Positions 6,743 to 7,848 of a stretch of DNA of 7,848 nt are shown here, one piece after another (the first letter of the stretch is position 1; every line of letters begins with the position of its first letter). Below the pieces are notes generated by a model, which had not been told where the DNA came from, made no database searches, and saw nothing but the letters and a program-made list of their open reading frames with translations. The stretch lies in assembly GCA_020724025.1 (NCBI GenBank), contig DYHU01000177.1, positions 1-7,848 on the forward strand, read 5' to 3'. Source of the DNA: Syntrophorhabdus sp. Its GTDB lineage: Bacteria; Desulfobacterota; BSN033; UBA1163. The position numbers were made by a program, and so were the translations under genes.

Positions 6743-7663
6743 ATGAAAACGGTGATCATGGGGGCGGGAGCTATGGGAAGTCTCTTTGGGGGGCTCCTCT
6801 CGCTTTCCGGAGCAGAGGTCTGGTTGGTTGACATCTGGAAGGATCACATCGATGCCATTCGCTCAAAAGGCCTCGCCATTGAAGAGAAGGGAAAAACCCA
6901 GGCCATATCAGTCAATGCCACTTCAGATGTGGCTTCCATAGGAAAGGCTGACCTCGTCCTCTATTTTGTAAAAACCTATCATACGGAAAAGGCCGTCACG
7001 GATTCTTTAGCCCTCGAGAAAGAGGATACCCTCTCTCTCACCCTCCAGAACGGCCTTGGAAATGAAGAAACCATTTGCAGACAGGTCAACCAAAAAAATG
7101 TGGTCTTGGGAGTTACGGGACAGGGAGCCACCCTGATGGGGCCAGGTCATATTCGCCATGCGGGATGGGGCAAGACCTATGTCGGTGAACTGGATGGAAA
7201 GCCCACGGTCCGGATCGATCAAATCGCTCAAATGTTTCTTAAAGCGGGAATCGAAACCGAAGTCTCCTCTCGCATCCATGATCTCGTCTGGGAGAAGCTC
7301 TTTGTTAATGTCGGTCTCAATGCCCTTGCGGCCTTGCTTGGATTAAAAAACGGGCAGATCCTCGATTATCCGGAGACAATGAGATTGGTGGAGACCCTGG
7401 TCTCCGAAGCGGTAGAAGTGGCGGGACGGAAGGGGATTCAGATTGGGAGCAATCCCATCGACAGGGTGAGGGCGGTGATTGAGGCGACCAGGGAGAACCG
7501 CTGTTCCATGGGGCAGGACCTCGACCGCAAACGGAGGACTGAGATCGATGCCATCAACGGAGCCATCGTAAGAGAAGCAGAGCGTTTAGGCATCTCCGTG
7601 CCCTATAACCGGATGATCACCGACCTGATCAAAGTCATCGAAAAGCAATTTAGTCAAGGCTAA
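6743..7663 (+). CDS. panE: 2-dehydropantoate 2-reductase (ketopantoate reductase)
   Basis: Reduces ketopantoate to (R)-pantoate with NADPH in the cytoplasm, the second step of the pantoate branch of pantothenate (vitamin B5/CoA) synthesis. The 306-residue length is typical. The N-terminal Rossmann fold has GAGAMGSLFGG (7-17). The catalytic residues expected from E. coli PanE are present by eye: K77 in YFVKTYH, N103 in LQNGLGNEE, K185 in VWEKLFVNVGLNAL, S255 in SMGQD and E267 in TEIDAINGAIV. The ATG follows GAGGTG by 5 bases. panB begins 76 bases downstream on the same strand, which supports the true biosynthetic function over other members of this broad reductase family. The last few codons and the stop lie in a short palindrome (7654-7671), so the C-terminal tail is encoded by a repeat-like element. 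Confidence 0.93.
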   Translation: MKTVIMGAGAMGSLFGGLLSLSGAEVWLVDIWKDHIDAIRSKGLAIEEKGKTQAISVNATSDVASIGKADLVLYFVKTYHTEKAVTDSLALEKEDTLSLTLQNGLGNEETICRQVNQKNVVLGVTGQGATLMGPGHIRHAGWGKTYVGELDGKPTVRIDQIAQMFLKAGIETEVSSRIHDLVWEKLFVNVGLNALAALLGLKNGQILDYPETMRLVETLVSEAVEVAGRKGIQIGSNPIDRVRAVIEATRENRCSMGQDLDRKRRTEIDAINGAIVREAERLGISVPYNRMITDLIKVIEKQFSQG

Positions 7664-7717
7664 AGCCTTGAGCTACAGTTGATCCTGATAATAGGTAACT
7701 CAACCCTTTAGGGCTGA
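7654..7717. repeat. REPIN-like pair of inverted small palindromes between panE and panB
   Basis: Palindrome 1 is TCAAGGC-TAAA-GCCTTGA (7654-7671), followed by GCTAC (7672-7676), so on the minus strand it reads GTAGC then hairpin. Palindrome 2 is TCAACCC-TTTA-GGGCTGA (7700-7717, one A-C mismatch), preceded on the plus strand by GTAAC (7695-7699). Both have 7-base arms, a TTTA loop (read on their own strand) and a GTAG/GTAA-type head, in opposite orientation with 18 bases between the heads. This is the design of REP doublets mobilised by REP-associated tyrosine transposases. No transposase is in the window. The panE TAA is in the first loop. Confidence 0.6.
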
Positions 7718-7739
7718 TACATTTTTGAGGGAGGAAAAG

Positions 7740-7848
7740 ATGGATCGTAAAAAAATTACTCCGGTGGATATTCAAACGATGAAGAATGAGGGAAAGAAGA
7801 TCACCATGCTCACGGCCTATGACTACCCCATGGCACTACTTGAAGACC
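7740..7848 (+). CDS. panB: 3-methyl-2-oxobutanoate hydroxymethyltransferase (ketopantoate hydroxymethyltransferase), N-terminal fragment
   Basis: Makes ketopantoate, the substrate of PanE, from 2-oxoisovalerate and methylenetetrahydrofolate; cytoplasmic. Only the first 36 codons are present, cut by the window end. They read MDRKKITPVDIQTMKNEG, then KKITMLTAYDYPMALLED, and the (I/T)TMLTAYDYPxA stretch is the recognisable N-terminal strand of PanB. The ATG at 7740 follows GGGAGGAAAAG, a strong ribosome binding site. It is 76 bases after panE on the same strand, so a pan operon is likely; panC and panD may follow outside the window. Confidence 0.9.
   Translation, partial: MDRKKITPVDIQTMKNEGKKITMLTAYDYPMALLED

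Noticed and set aside
6743..7848. Idea that the TRAP/LarA module handles pantoate because pan genes are adjacent and pantoate is a 2-hydroxyacid
   Set aside because: The pan genes are divergent, on the other side of an AT-rich spacer, and form an ordinary biosynthetic pair; adjacency alone is not evidence for a shared substrate.

Overview
The window holds a compact catabolic gene cluster on the minus strand and the start of a pantothenate biosynthesis operon on the plus strand. They diverge from a very AT-rich spacer near 6.5-6.74 kb. Gene content (tripartite TRAP transporter, LarA-domain protein, FAD-dependent D-2-hydroxyacid oxidase, panE-panB), strong GGAGG-type ribosome binding sites and mid-range GC fit a Gram-negative bacterium. 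An uncultured, anaerobic Desulfobacterota-like organism is my guess, made from the style of the proteins only, and is held weakly.

Minus strand, in transcription order from 6501 down to 1: an XRE helix-turn-helix plus cupin regulator; a TRAP substrate-binding protein (dctP); the small (dctQ) and large (dctM) TRAP membrane subunits, overlapping by 4 bases; a LarA-like nickel-pincer-type 2-hydroxyacid racemase/epimerase homologue; and an FAD-binding D-lactate/glycolate oxidase-type dehydrogenase whose last residues lie beyond base 1. The economical reading is one regulated module: import a small 2-hydroxy- or 2-oxo-carboxylate, interconvert its stereoisomers with the LarA-like enzyme, and oxidise the D form to the 2-oxo acid. 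Lactate is the default substrate, but nothing in the sequence fixes it.

Plus strand: panE (ketopantoate reductase, complete) and panB (ketopantoate hydroxymethyltransferase, first 36 codons). They are separated by a 76-base gap that, together with the panE 3' end, carries a pair of small palindromes in inverted orientation, similar in design to REP/REPIN elements.

Non-coding structure is richer than the gene list suggests. There is a 15-bp perfect inverted repeat in the dctP leader, an 18-bp near-perfect hairpin between dctP and dctQ that swallows the first possible dctQ start codon, a 16-bp perfect AT palindrome near the regulator promoter, and the REPIN-like pair. The regulator and its upstream spacer are much more AT-rich than everything around them. 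No tRNA, rRNA, CRISPR, transposase or phage gene was seen, and no stretch over 300 bases lacks a gene.
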